64,000 nucleotides of DNA from Ricinus communis (taxonomy: Eukaryota > Streptophyta > Magnoliopsida > Malpighiales > Euphorbiaceae): positions 19,530,001 to 19,594,000 of the forward strand of contig NC_063257.1 in NCBI RefSeq assembly GCF_019578655.1, in the 5' to 3' direction. The translations under genes and the position numbers were made by a program. The notes beneath the pieces are model-generated. The model did not search any database. It worked only from the letters and a program-made list of their open reading frames with translations, and had not been told where the DNA came from. How positions within the stretch are numbered: position 1 is the first letter of the stretch; the number at the start of each line of letters is the position of its first letter. Shown piece after piece: positions 53,121 to 63,430 of this stretch.

Positions 53121-55459
53121 CATTTTGTAACGCTTGCATTTTGTCATCATACATGTTATGTGCATTTACATTAAATCATTGGGCATATGATGGTATATTA
53201 ATGATATTTTTATTTTATGAGAACGTATTATGTTAATTATAAGTAGAGAATAAGAAGCATGATATTAGATTATTAATTTAGATCAGTTGATTAAGTACTT
53301 GGGTTATGTGTATTAAGCCTTAAAACGTAATTGAACCAATAGTTGAAGGTTGGATAAATATATTGGACTTAAAAGATACAATTAAAAGTTAGTACCTGTG
53401 TATGGTTAGTAACAATTAACTTGGGATGATAAAACTAGTTTTAGTAGGTGGTGGCATTGAGAGATGAATCTTGGAAATTGGAACCATGAGCAAGCACATT
53501 TTACCTCTTCATTTCTCTAAAATTCATACATTGCCAAAAACTTAAAATTTGGAACAAGAGAGAGTAGTGAAATACCTAGAAAAACTTAAGATTAAGATAG
53601 GATTTTACCAACTATTGAAGGAGCAAAGCTAAAGCAAAAGCTAATGGATTTTAGCATATTAGCAACCCAAAAGTTGAAATTGATGAGTTGTTACTTGAGT
53701 ATTATTAATTTGTCATTAAAGTTCTTGATTATAATTGGAAAAACTTCAATTGATGCTTTCATTGATTAACTAAAGGTCTAATTATTATGAATTAGTAGAG
53801 TATTGAATGATTGCATAGAGATTAAGCTTGATTTAAGTTTAAGTATGTCAAGACAGAAAACTGTCAAAATTCCAGCAACCTTGATGTTCTGTATTTTGGG
53901 CATAACATGCGTTATATAAATTCAAATTAAGCTTAATTAGTGTGTACGGAAATTTTGAAGAATCCCCTATAACTTTGTAGTTTTGTGAGTTTGCTAGTTT
54001 TGCCGTTTTGGTTGCTTGAATTGAGCAAATAGATTCCTGCTCGGGGTATAGCGAGCTGTATAACCCTTGCTGAGTAATTTGGCAATAATTAAATCTATAT
54101 AAGTCAAAATTGAGTAATTCTTCTTGGAGTTGAAACTAGACACATAAGAGTATATGTCTATTTAATACGAGATTTTTATATTAAGTCAATTTTTCCTAGC
54201 AATAAATATACTTTGGTACTAAATTCTATATAGAAAATAGAGATATTGGAGATTAGTTTTATGCTATTTATTTGATATTAATTTGAGTTAAATTGGTATA
54301 TAGCTAGATGGGACATGTTTATATGATATTAAAATAGTAATTGAGAGTCTTAGAGGAAGAGTTAGACCTATGAATTAGAAAGGGGATAATCTTGTAATGC
54401 ATTAGAACTAGTATTTACATGAATATTTGGAAGATGCATGAAATGTGAATTGATGAATGTGTTAACAGGAACTCAAAGGCATGGAAAGGAAGTTATGGAG
54501 AAAGGAGGTTCTTCTATGTTGAAGGAATAAGTGTATTTTGAGTAAGTAAATAGTTAATATTTGCTACATTCATATTTTTAATCAAATGTTCCGCGAATGG
54601 TTGTGTTTGCTTAATATTGTATTATGTTTGAATTAATGAGATGGAAATGATTAGTATTGAGTGGAACAATTGTTATTGCTTGAATATGATATAAGTGAAA
54701 TGATTGAATTGTGATGTTAAATGCGCATGTACATGTGAATGGTGGATTCCCCTGTGAAAAAAAAAGATATATATATATATATAAATAATGCCTTGGGAGG
54801 CTAAAGCCTAGAGAGGCTATAAAAGTGTGTAATGTGAGGATGAGGCGAAGCAGCTTACATGTGCGATAGGTGAGGATGAGGCAGAGTAGCACATTAAAGG
54901 GGATCCATAAGCCGTAAGAACTAACCATAATTGCTGAATTGTATCTTTTTTATGATGGTTGTAATGAATTGAGTAGAATGGTATGAACTTATGCGTAAAT
55001 TATGAATCATGGTAAGTTATGTGATTGGATGGAAATTGTATTAAGTGTATGTGATATAGATTATGTTGATTATTTATTTATTAAGCTGGAGGCTTACCCC
55101 TCTCCAAAATTTTTTCTTTCAGGTTTGTAAATAGTAGTGCATCAGTTGGTTGTACCCGAAGTCTAGCTTTTAGCAGTTCTGTCAGGTTGGGCCAGTTTTG
55201 TGGAGTTTCCTCCTGATGCATTTTGTATGCAGTTATGTGATGTATATGGAAGTGTGCCTTGTAAGGCATAAGAAGATGTTTTGAATACTTGTTAAATGAT
55301 GGTTAAGTATAATCATATGTTTATATGTTAATAACCTTGTGTCTTGATTCTTAACAATCTGCATATTGACCTATCTACATGTAGTATATAGTCTACTACG
55401 CTTGTATGCTACCTGGCTAATGTCTGTTGGTTAGCATGTAACGGGAGTGTGACACATTT
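53121..55459 (+). mobile_element. Solo Tekay-like LTR with CATTT target duplication
   Basis: A 2329-bp LTR (53126-55454) starts TGTAACGCTTGC and ends GGGAGTGTGACA. It is flanked by CATTT at 53121-53125 and 55455-55459. Inside are GGAGGCTAAAGCCTAGAGAG, GAGGATGAGGCGAAGCAGC (repeated with changes as GAGGATGAGGCAGAGTAGC) and CTTTCAGGTTTGTAAATAGT near the end. No internal region is attached. Removing it rejoins the two parts of the large Athila copy. The 5' boundary depends on the duplication, since CATTT-like sequence also occurs nearby. Confidence 0.78.
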
Positions 55460-55639
55460 AGGCTATAAGTCAAGTAAAATAAATCAAAGGGGGAAGTCCT
55501 TCTTCACCAATTACCAAAAATCTAACTTAAATTACTCAAACCCTAAGTTCATACAACTATATTTAATGTATAAAGTAAGTGTTCTAAAGATCATCAAGCA
55601 TGCAAATGATTGATAACATAAAAGTTATCCAAAAGACAT

Positions 55640-55930
55640 AAAACTGAAATGGGAAGGCTTCCTAAGGGCGCTTCTTTGAGCCTATGTCCATGGATCATCG
55701 TTGCAGGTACAGAATCATGTTAACCCATTGCTCAATCTCCAACGAGTTTCCGTGATACACCTTGAGCCTATGTCCATTAACCTTGAAATCACCCTTCTCG
55801 TGATGATGAAGCTCGACTGTGCCATATGGGAAAATTTGCTTAACCACAGATGGTTCTGACCATCGACTTCTGAGCTTCCTTGGAAACAACCGAAGACGTG
55901 AGTTATATAGCAATACTCTATCTCCTATTT
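55640..55930 (-). pseudogene. Athila integrase C-terminal domain
   Basis: The coding part (55930-55695) reads IGDRVLLYNSRLRLFPRKLR, SRWSEPSVVKQIFPYGTVEL and FKVNGHRLKVYHGNSLE, the conserved C-terminal region of Athila/Tat integrase. The N-terminal and catalytic core are missing: an LTR fragment takes their place. The open frame starts inside that LTR fragment (MDSLQRLKIGRGSLIEF), so the apparent N-terminus is not integrase. The noncoding block AAGCGCCCTTAGGAAGCC (minus strand, about 55660) follows, as in Athila copy 1 near 38003. Confidence 0.82.
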
Positions 55931-56538
55931 GAAACTCAATCAACGAACCTCGCCCAATCTTCAATCTTTGAAGGGAATCCAATTAAAACCTTGATCTAAG
56001 TCTCCTTTTCCCTTGGTTTCAGCTCAGAAAACCCTTAGGGAGAGAAAATTTAAGGTTTGGGACGTTCCCCCTGCTCTCTTTTCTTTCTTCCTCTCTTCTT
56101 TCTTTTAATTAATTCCCCCTGTCGCCTTCAACACATCCATGTTCCTAGCCGTGTTCGGAACATGGTTTGGTGTTCCTGGCCGTGTTAGGAACACGGTTTG
56201 GTGTTCTTGGCCGTGTTACTCTCTGTGGCCGTGCTCCATAAGATCTACTTCTTCTTTAATGTCCAAAACGGCCGTGTTGATGCCTGTGTGGGGAACACGG
56301 CCAGTGTTGAAACCAACACTGCCATGTTCAGCTTCCTCATGCTCGTACTTAGCTTGTTTCGGCAGCTTCGACATCCAATTATGCTCCAATTCTTCGCTTT
56401 ATCATTCTTTGACTTCTTTTGAACCTAATGCACACAAACAGATGCATAGGGTGAGTGTTGGGACCAATTCACATCAAAATGTCCATAAAATCAATCTTAA
56501 AAACTCCATTTAGATGTGTGTATTTTACGCACATAAAT
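55931..56538 (-). mobile_element. Athila LTR 5' fragment replacing the integrase core
   Basis: On the minus strand it matches the first 610 bp of the LTR at 39813 (ATGTGCGTAAAATACACACA, GAATTGGTCCCAACACTCAC, the GC-rich module at 56130-56340, GGGTTTTCTGAGCTG). It begins right after the RNase H end ([10 protein letters not shown]) and stops in sequence matching 40430, where integrase resumes. The LTR's TG and 3' end are missing and there is no target duplication, so it is not a simple insertion. Confidence 0.82.
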
Positions 56539-56539
56539 A

Positions 56540-57700
56540 GGTGATCTATTGCCAAATTTTTTGCACCCTTCTTGTCTTTAATCTCAATGTTGAACTCCTG
56601 CAACAATAAGATCCATCTGATCAATCTTGGCTTAGCATCATGCTTATTAAACAAATACCTTAAAGCTGAATGGTTAGTGAAGATGATGGTCTTTAATAAG
56701 ATGAGGTATGATCTGAATTTGTCGAAGGCATAATTAACAGCCAACAACTCGTTCTCTATAATAGTGTAATGTTCCTGGGCTCCTGTCAAAGTCTTTCTAG
56801 CATAATAAATGGGTTGGAACTTTTTATGAAACCTCTGTCCAAGAACAGCTCCAACTACACAGTCACTAGCATCACACATTAGTTCAAAGGGCAGCCCCAA
56901 TCAGGCGAAGCCATGATAGGGGCTGTGGTCAAAAGTTTCTTTAATAACTCAAAAGAAGATAAACATGCGTCATAGAAAACGAAAGGTGCATCCTTAACTA
57001 GTAATTCAGTAAAGGCTTAGCAATTTCAGAGAAATTTCTAATAAATCTTCTGTAGAACCCAACATGGCCTAAGAAACTCCTAACAGCCCTAACAGAACTA
57101 AAGGGTGGTAGCTTAAATATTGTTTCTATTTTAGCTCTATCGACTTTCATCCCTGCATGTGAAATCTTATGCCCTAGAACAATTCCCTCTCTCACTATAA
57201 AATGACACTTTTCCTAATTTAGCACCAAGTTAGCCTCAATGCACCTAGCTAACATGCGTTCTAAATTTGCCAAACAGTGAGAAAATGAATTTCCAAAAAT
57301 AGAAAAGTCATCAATAAATACCTCCATCGACTCCTTAATCATATCATCAAAAAGGCCATCATACACCGTTGAAACATAGCCGGCGCATTGCATATACTAA
57401 AAGGCATCCATCTATAAGCAAATGTCCCGTAGGGGCAGGTGAAAGTCGTCTTCTCGTGGTCTTTAGGTGCAATTGGGATATGAAAATATCCTAAAAAACC
57501 ATCAAGGAAACAGTAAAACAAATGTCCTACTAATCTTCCTAACATTTGATCAATGAAAGGAAGAGGGAAGTAATCCTTCTGAGTTGCATCATTAAGCCTC
57601 CTATAGTCGATGCAAACTCGGATTCCCGTAACCGTCTGTGTAGGTATCAGCTCATCCTGCTCATTGCGAATTACTATCATGCCTCCTTTCTTGGCTCACC
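56540..57700 (-). pseudogene. Athila reverse transcriptase and RNase H
   Basis: RT motifs in order are TVTGIRVCIDYRRLNDATQK, DYFPLPFIDQMLGRL, FTCPYGTFAYRWMPFSICNA and, after a one-base frameshift near 57360, ESMEVFIDDFSIFG. The catalytic pair DD is kept. GIVLGHKISHAGMKVDRAKI and VRSFLGHVGFYRRFI follow (57195-56998). RNase H (about 56900-56540) shows [34 protein letters not shown] and [12 protein letters not shown]. The Asp of the usual TDHSAL motif is Asn, which would affect the active site. The frame runs into the LTR fragment at 56538. Confidence 0.88.
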
Positions 57701-58640
57701 CAAAAACTGTCAAAAATAGGATAAATCAATCCTGCATCAACGAGCTTAATTACCTCCTTTTTCACTACTTCGTTCATGTTCGGGTTAAGCTGCCTCTGGG
57801 GCTGAACTACTGGTCTATAACTATCCTCTATAAGAATCTTGTGAGAAATAAAACTATGGTTGATCCCGGGAATATCAGCAATCTTGTAGGCAAAGGCCTT
57901 CTTATACCTCTTGAGTGCATCTAGAGTTTTGGCTCGCTCCTCAGTTGTCAAATCTGCTGCAATAATCATTGGAAACTTTTCTTCCTCATCCAAGAATCCA
58001 TAGCTCAAGTGCTTAAGTAACTCCTTCAATTCTAAGGCCGGGGGGTCCTCGAAAGAAGACTTTACTTTCTCCACTTCTGATTTGTTAAGAGAAAGAAAAG
58101 GATCAATAAAACAGTTAGGCTCAGTAGCCAACGAACTAGCGAGCTGCTCCAACACTTGCTCGTTGGACAGCTCCTCCTCCTCTCCTTGCAAAGCTACCTG
58201 TAAAGGATCATCAAGCAATATTTCCTGTAAATGAGACTCAACCAAATCATCTAGAATATTAATAGAAAACACAACATCATCATGTTCTGAAGAGTGTCTC
58301 ACAGTAGTAGCTAGGTCGAAGGAAATGGTCTCATCATCTACCCTAAGTTGAAGCTTTCCACCACAAACATCTATTACAGCCTTAGATGTTGCAAGAAAGG
58401 GTCTCCCTAGGATCAAAGGCACAATACTCTCACCTTTCATGTCCATAACTCAAAATCCATAGGAAAAAAAAACTTGTCTACCTTAACAAGCACATCTTCA
58501 ATAATACCCCTAGGAATCTTAACAGTCATATCAGTTAACTAAATGCTCATCCTAGTGGGCTTAGGTTCACTCAAACCTTACTTATCAAACAGAGTAGTGG
58601 GCATCAAATTTATACTAGCTCCTAAATCAGCTAATGCACC
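57661..58640 (-). pseudogene. Athila protease, linker and RT N-terminus
   Basis: The protease begins in the upstream frame with ALADLGASINLMPTTLFDK (active site DLGA, about 58590-58635). After stops around 58450-58570 it continues as VPLILGRPFLATSKAVIDV (58420). A long acidic linker follows (LQGEEEELSNEQVLEQLASS). The RT N-terminal region then begins, SYRPVVQPQRQLNPNMNEVV and KKEVIKLVDAGLIYPI (to about 57710). There a short disruption separates it from the next RT frame. The 261-codon frame is the longest in the window. Confidence 0.85.
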
Positions 58641-59515
58641 ACTAATAGACAAATCGCCAATGATGCAGGGAATAATAAAACTCCCCCGATCTCTCCTTTT
58701 GAGTGACAACTTGTTCTGAAGAATAGCCGAACACTCCTCGTTTAGAATCACTAGTCCTAAATCCTCCAGCTTCCTTTTGTCACTCAAGATTTCCTTTAAG
58801 AACTTGGCATACTTCGGCATCTGCAAAATAGCTTCAACAAAAGGTAGGTTAATATGCAGTTGTTTAAACAAGTTAAGAAACTTACCAGACTGCTTATCAA
58901 CCTTCTCTTGCTTAAGTCGAGCAGGGTAGGGCACTGGTACTCTCTCACAGGGCTCTTCTGATTGCCTTCCACCTTCTCTTCTTCCATTATCTCAAGCTCT
59001 GGCTCCTTCCTAGCTGGCTTATCCTGCATGGAAACATCATCATCACCAGCTAATGCTAGAGAGCTAGATAATTGCTTACCTGATCGCAAGGTGATAGCCT
59101 TGTAATGCTCTCTTAGGTTTGACTCTGTTGTTCTGGGGAGCGATCCTTGCAACCTCTCAGACAGCATCTTAGAAATCTTCCCAATTTGACTCTCTAAATT
59201 CTGGATCGACGCCTGCTGATTTCTAAGAGCATTGTGTGTCTGCTGGAATCTCGTCTCAGTCGACGTGAGAAACTTCATCATCAGCTCCTCCAAGTTAGAT
59301 TTCTTCTCGACTGGTAGAGGAAGCTGTGATGGTATAGCCTGCTGCTGCTGCTGTGGTGGCTGCTAATGCAGTCTCTGAAAGCCTAGTGGACCTTGGGCGT
59401 TGTTGTTTCTCCACCAGAAATTTGGATGATTACGCCAGCCAGGGTTGTATGTGTTGCTGTATGCGTTATTCTGCTGTCTAGATGCATTACCCATGTAGTC
59501 TAACTGTTCAATGTG
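58620..59515 (-). pseudogene. Athila gag C-terminal part
   Basis: Starting near 59510, the reading YSNTYNPGWRNHPNFWWR is the hallmark of Athila Gag after its zinc finger. A Q-rich stretch (PPQQQQQAIPS), LMMKFLTSTETRFQQTHNAL (59293), ITLRSGKQLSS and an acidic segment follow. A frameshift near 58930 joins LYLLKQLHINLPFVEAIL-type sequence (58934-58578). The N-terminal half of Gag, leader, primer site and 5' LTR are missing: repeat R begins at about 59516. Confidence 0.85.
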
Positions 59516-60143
59516 ATTTTTTTCCTTATCAGATATGAAGTCCTACCTATATTCTCATTTCTTTTTATTTTTATGTCTATCTTTCTAATCTCTATCCAGT
59601 AATGTTGGTTTGGTTTTATATGGGGAGCATCAACATGAGTATTGAGTGAAAGTGCGCGAAAGCGACAATTATAGGCACCGATCTAATGCTTAAAGGAATG
59701 CGAAGAAAGAAAATTAGTTGATCATGTACTGATATCATTCTCTGAATGATCGCGGAGGAATCTTTTAGAGGAAAGAGGGAACACCAAGAATCGAGTCATG
59801 CCCAAATATTTTAACTCAGGATTTGCACCATTAGGATCTTCATCCTTCCTTCTTCCTCTAGGCACGAGGACTCATGTAAAGGGAGTTGTTGAATATTGAT
59901 TATTTTTGAGTTAATTCTCTTCTTTTGTTCTTTATGAACTTAGTGAATTTATCAAGTGAAGGCTTGGTATTTTACAAATTTAGTTTAATCTAAGCAAGAA
60001 CTTTATGGACATATGAAGACTTGAACTAGCAAACCTAGATTTATTGCTCATGTCCTTTCTTTCTTTTATGTTCTCTGTCTACCCTTGTGTTTAAATCAAT
60101 TCGATTTGATCCTTGCGCTTAGCCATATAGAAGAGAATTGGGC
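59516..60143 (-). repeat. Repeat R, minus, with family-A LTR insert
   Basis: R (minus) runs 59516-59877, including GGTTTGGTTTTATATGGGG and GCGAAGAAAGAAAATTAGTT. A forward family-A LTR fragment lies at 59878-59997 (TTGTTGAATATTGATTATTT, GTGAAGGCTTGGTATTTTAC), matching 45640-45760. R resumes at about 60015-60143. The LTR fragment is oriented opposite to the R copy. Confidence 0.6.
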
Positions 60144-60290
60144 TTTATTAAACTTAGTTCTCCATATGGATTTGGTTCTTTGGTCTAAATATCTTCAATA
60201 AGACCATTTAACGCTAGCTTCATTCTTTTGGCTCTAGCTCTTGTAATTGGGCCTCCCTTGACATTAGGCTTAGAACATGATCTCCTTGAC
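60144..60290 (-). pseudogene. Family-A Pol tail
   Basis: The minus strand reads SCSKPNVKGGPITRARAKRM and KLALNGLIEDI, then a stop: the conserved end motif of family-A Pol. Upstream on the minus strand (60291-60335) is CTAATGCAAATCCAAAGCCC, the sequence that forms the second part of the 420-bp satellite unit. This identifies that part as Pol-tail DNA. Confidence 0.72.
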
Positions 60291-60329
60291 TTGGTTGGCT
60301 ACTTAGCTCCTTGGGCTTTGGATTTGCAT

Positions 60330-61064
60330 TAGTTCCTCTAGGCACGATGACTTCTGATGACATAAGGATTAGCATAAGGAATTATAGAAACTTAATTGAC
60401 AAGCATGATTGGTGGCATTGGGGATTAGCTTGATGATCAAGCAAGACAAGACATAAATCCACACTCATAAGGGAGAAATCGTGTTATTTTTTTATTAATC
60501 CAAGCATAATGCAAGAGGCAATGTGAGCATTTTGATGTTTGGGACACATATAATGAACAAATTTGGGTCAAATAATTATTAATTAGGCCCACATGAGTTT
60601 TTTCTTATTTTTGTTAAGCTGGCTCATAAAATTTAAGACTATAAGAGTTGTTGATCAGTCAACTACACTTTCGTACTACAAAAATCGCATGCAACAGAAT
60701 ACTTATGGGCAGTGAGCATATTATTTGAGTTATTATCACTTACATCCTTCCTTTCTTTTATGTCCTTTGTCGACCCTTCCATTTAAGTAAATGCGAAGAA
60801 AGAAAATTAGTTGATTGAGTATTGACATCATTCTCATAATGATTGCAGACAAATATTTTAATGGAAATATGGAACGCTGTGAATCGAGGCACTCCCCAAT
60901 ATTCCAATTCAGGATTTGCACCATTGGGATCTCTATCATTTCATATTCCTCTAGGCACGAGGACTCCTAATGACACAAGGATTGGCGTAATGTATCATGG
61001 GAATACAATTAATAAGCTTAACCGATGGCATTATGGTATGACTTGATGATCAATCCATGCAAGA
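60330..61064 (-). repeat. Repeat R, minus copies
   Basis: Two R segments occur in minus orientation (CCTCTAGGCACGATGACTTC at about 60335 and CCTCTAGGCACGAGGACTCC at about 60950, 615 bp apart). They are separated by a shortened unit containing TTTGTCGACCCTTCCATTTA. The last segment ends at a gag remnant near 61065. Confidence 0.65.
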
Positions 61065-61799
61065 ACCATGCCATTGTTGCTTCACGATCTTCTTCCACAT
61101 TAGCTAAAATCTTTGCAATCTCCATCTCTTTATAATATTTTTCACCACGCATAGATCCTTGCACTAGACTTTGCAGTCTATTGTGCAACTCTCTATGATA
61201 AAGATGAGGAATAAAACGTTTCCTCATCACAATTTTCATCTCCTCCCATGTGGAAATAGGATGCTCTCGATTCCTCCTTTTACTTAGCACCAAGTTGATC
61301 CCACTAATTAATAGCATAATTAGTAAATTCAATAGTAACAAGTTTTACCTTTTTCTCTTCCAAGTAGTTGTGGCAATTGAATACAAGCTCCACTTTCTTT
61401 TCCCACTCATACTAAGCCTTGGGATCATTCTATCCTTGAAAAGTTGGGATTTTCATCTTAATATTTCCCAAGTTCTCATGTACTCTCCTTGCTCCTCTTT
61501 CATCATTGTCAAGTTTGCCCCAGTTTGCATTAGACCCATGTTCCACCTCTTCAAAGTCATCATCATCATATTTTTCATAGTCCATGTCATGGGTGTACCT
61601 TGGCCTCCCATTATGTTGGTTGTGATGCCTAGGCTGCCCCCTTTGGGAACTTGACTCCAATCTCTCCAACCTCTCATCCTTGCTCTCGAACCTTATATTG
61701 AGCCGTTCCAAAAGTCCCTTGTATAACCTTCATGTATAATTTTAAGTCCATATCCTTTGGCTCCTCCTCCGCAATTCCTTTATCTTTTCTTTGAGACAT
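61065..61799 (-). pseudogene. Family-A gag, N-terminal two thirds
   Basis: The ATG at 61799 begins MSQRKDKGIAEEEPKDMDLK, parallel to the start at 34789. After a frameshift, RFESKDERLERLESSSQRGQ and NLGNIKMKIPTFQG follow (to 61430). The Gag core continues in another frame (EEKKVKLVTIEFTNYAI), then RRNREHPISTWEEMKIVMRK and KYYKEMEIAKILANVEEDRE (61341-61065). The reading stops before the zinc knuckle, where repeat R begins. Both family-A subfamilies with this N-terminus have the same leader, interrupted here by a solo LTR. Confidence 0.8.
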
Positions 61800-61948
61800 T
61801 ATATAAATCTGCAAAACAAAGAAATTTATTGTTCCTCACACACTCCCTTACGTGTTTGTACTAAAAAAAGATCACACTCTCGCGTTTCACACAAATTGGC
61901 TTTTACCCTCATTTAGACTCACATACTTGCTTTTTTCCACTTTAATTT
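61800..61948 (-). other. Family-A leader, part next to gag
   Basis: It parallels 34790-34920: CTGCAAAACAAAG before the ATG, GTTTGTACTAAAAAAAGATC, and CGCGTTTCACACAAATTGGC. It is interrupted at 61948 by a solo LTR. Confidence 0.6.
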
Positions 61949-63430
61949 TGATAAGCTTTTTATGTAGCTACAATCTAAGGCAGTGAACCTATCGATGCAA
62001 ACTAGCACAAATGGTGAGTATCAAGGTCGTATTCTTGGGAAAGGGTGATCCTAGACCTACTATAGCATCTTATGTTATCTAACCTAAACAAATCACTAAA
62101 GTGTTATGCTATGATTAAATATGAACAAGCAATTAATTAAATGTCAAATAATCTGAAAGGATTTAGGAAAACTCTCGAAGGAAAAAGCAAACCCTAGGGG
62201 ACCTAAGTTAATTGGATTTTAGTGAAGATAGAGATTAAATTCATTATCAATTGCAATTACCCGTGAACAAAGTCTTAACTGAATTCTGTCTCCCTCTCGA
62301 GATTACCGAATTCCTAAACCTAATAACCTAAAGTTCGAATCTCTTCCTAACGATCAATTATTTGATTAGCATTAAGATTTAACCCGCCTCTATTAAGCTT
62401 TGTTAACTCTTAATCCGGCTAGTCAATTACCCTTATCTCTAAGTGATTATTAACCAGTTCTTGCTATTCAAATTTCCAATTACTAAATGAATTTCTCAAT
62501 TACATAAAGCAATCTAAATACCACAATTCACAACGTCTTATGATTAAAGTGATTTCTCATTAATAATGAAAGCAAGAAGAAACAAACATTGATAATCAAA
62601 ATCTCATAAACATTGAAATTAATCCAACAACATAGGAACCCCAATTGGGTTTGACAATTTAGCTACTCATACTAATAAGCAACACAACATAAAGAATAGA
62701 TTCAGAAAAGTAAATTAAAGGCATGTATACCCTTCCTCTTCAAGTTGGATGAGAAACCCTAAATTCCTAATTTAGAATAGTAAACCCTAATTTACTTTTT
62801 GAATGTTCCCAAATCTTGTTTTGATCTTCAATTTGATGTTAAAACAGATGTAATCCCTCCTTCAATTGATGAAATGATCTTCTAAGGTCGAGAATTGAAG
62901 TTTAGAAGAAGATGGTTTAAGCTTGTATAATGGAAATCAAGTCAGAAAATCGAACCCTAATTCAGCAAATCATTTTTGCCTATATAATCCCTTCAACACG
63001 GCCGTGGTCAAGCCTATGCTGATCAGCATGGGCAGAGTCCAGGCCATGTTAGACCTATGCGTTCCGCGTCTGTTGACTTCCTCCAGGCCGTGCCCTAGCC
63101 GGTGCTGAGCCACCATGGTCGTGGTGGAGGCTATGGTGGCTTTAAAAACCGTGCCAAAATGGCACTCTTGGAAGGTAGCTACTTGATAATTCAGCACGGC
63201 CGGAGTCCAAGCTGTGCTCAACCTTGGAATGCTAGTCCTTGCTCAATTTGATGGATTCTGGTTAGTAATTCTGCATATTTCCCTCGATTATTGATAATGT
63301 CCCTCGATAATGACCTGAAATGTGAAAGGAACCAAAAGACAGGTGATTTTAGCATAAAACGAGATAACTATGCACAAAAATGTAAACAATTGGGCATGTA
63401 AATATGTATAATATGATGCCTATCAAATTC
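61944..63430 (-). mobile_element. Solo Athila-group LTR, imperfect target duplication
   Basis: A 1477-bp LTR (61949-63425) starts TGATAAGCTTTTTATGTAGC and ends GATGCCTATCA. The flanking pentamers are AATTT (61944-61948) and AATTC (63426-63430), four of five matching. Internal blocks match the solo LTR at 7280-8869 in order, including CTCGAGATTACCG, TTACCCGTG and the GC-rich module at about 63000-63220. It splits the leader of a family-A element, so it is younger than that element. Confidence 0.82.
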
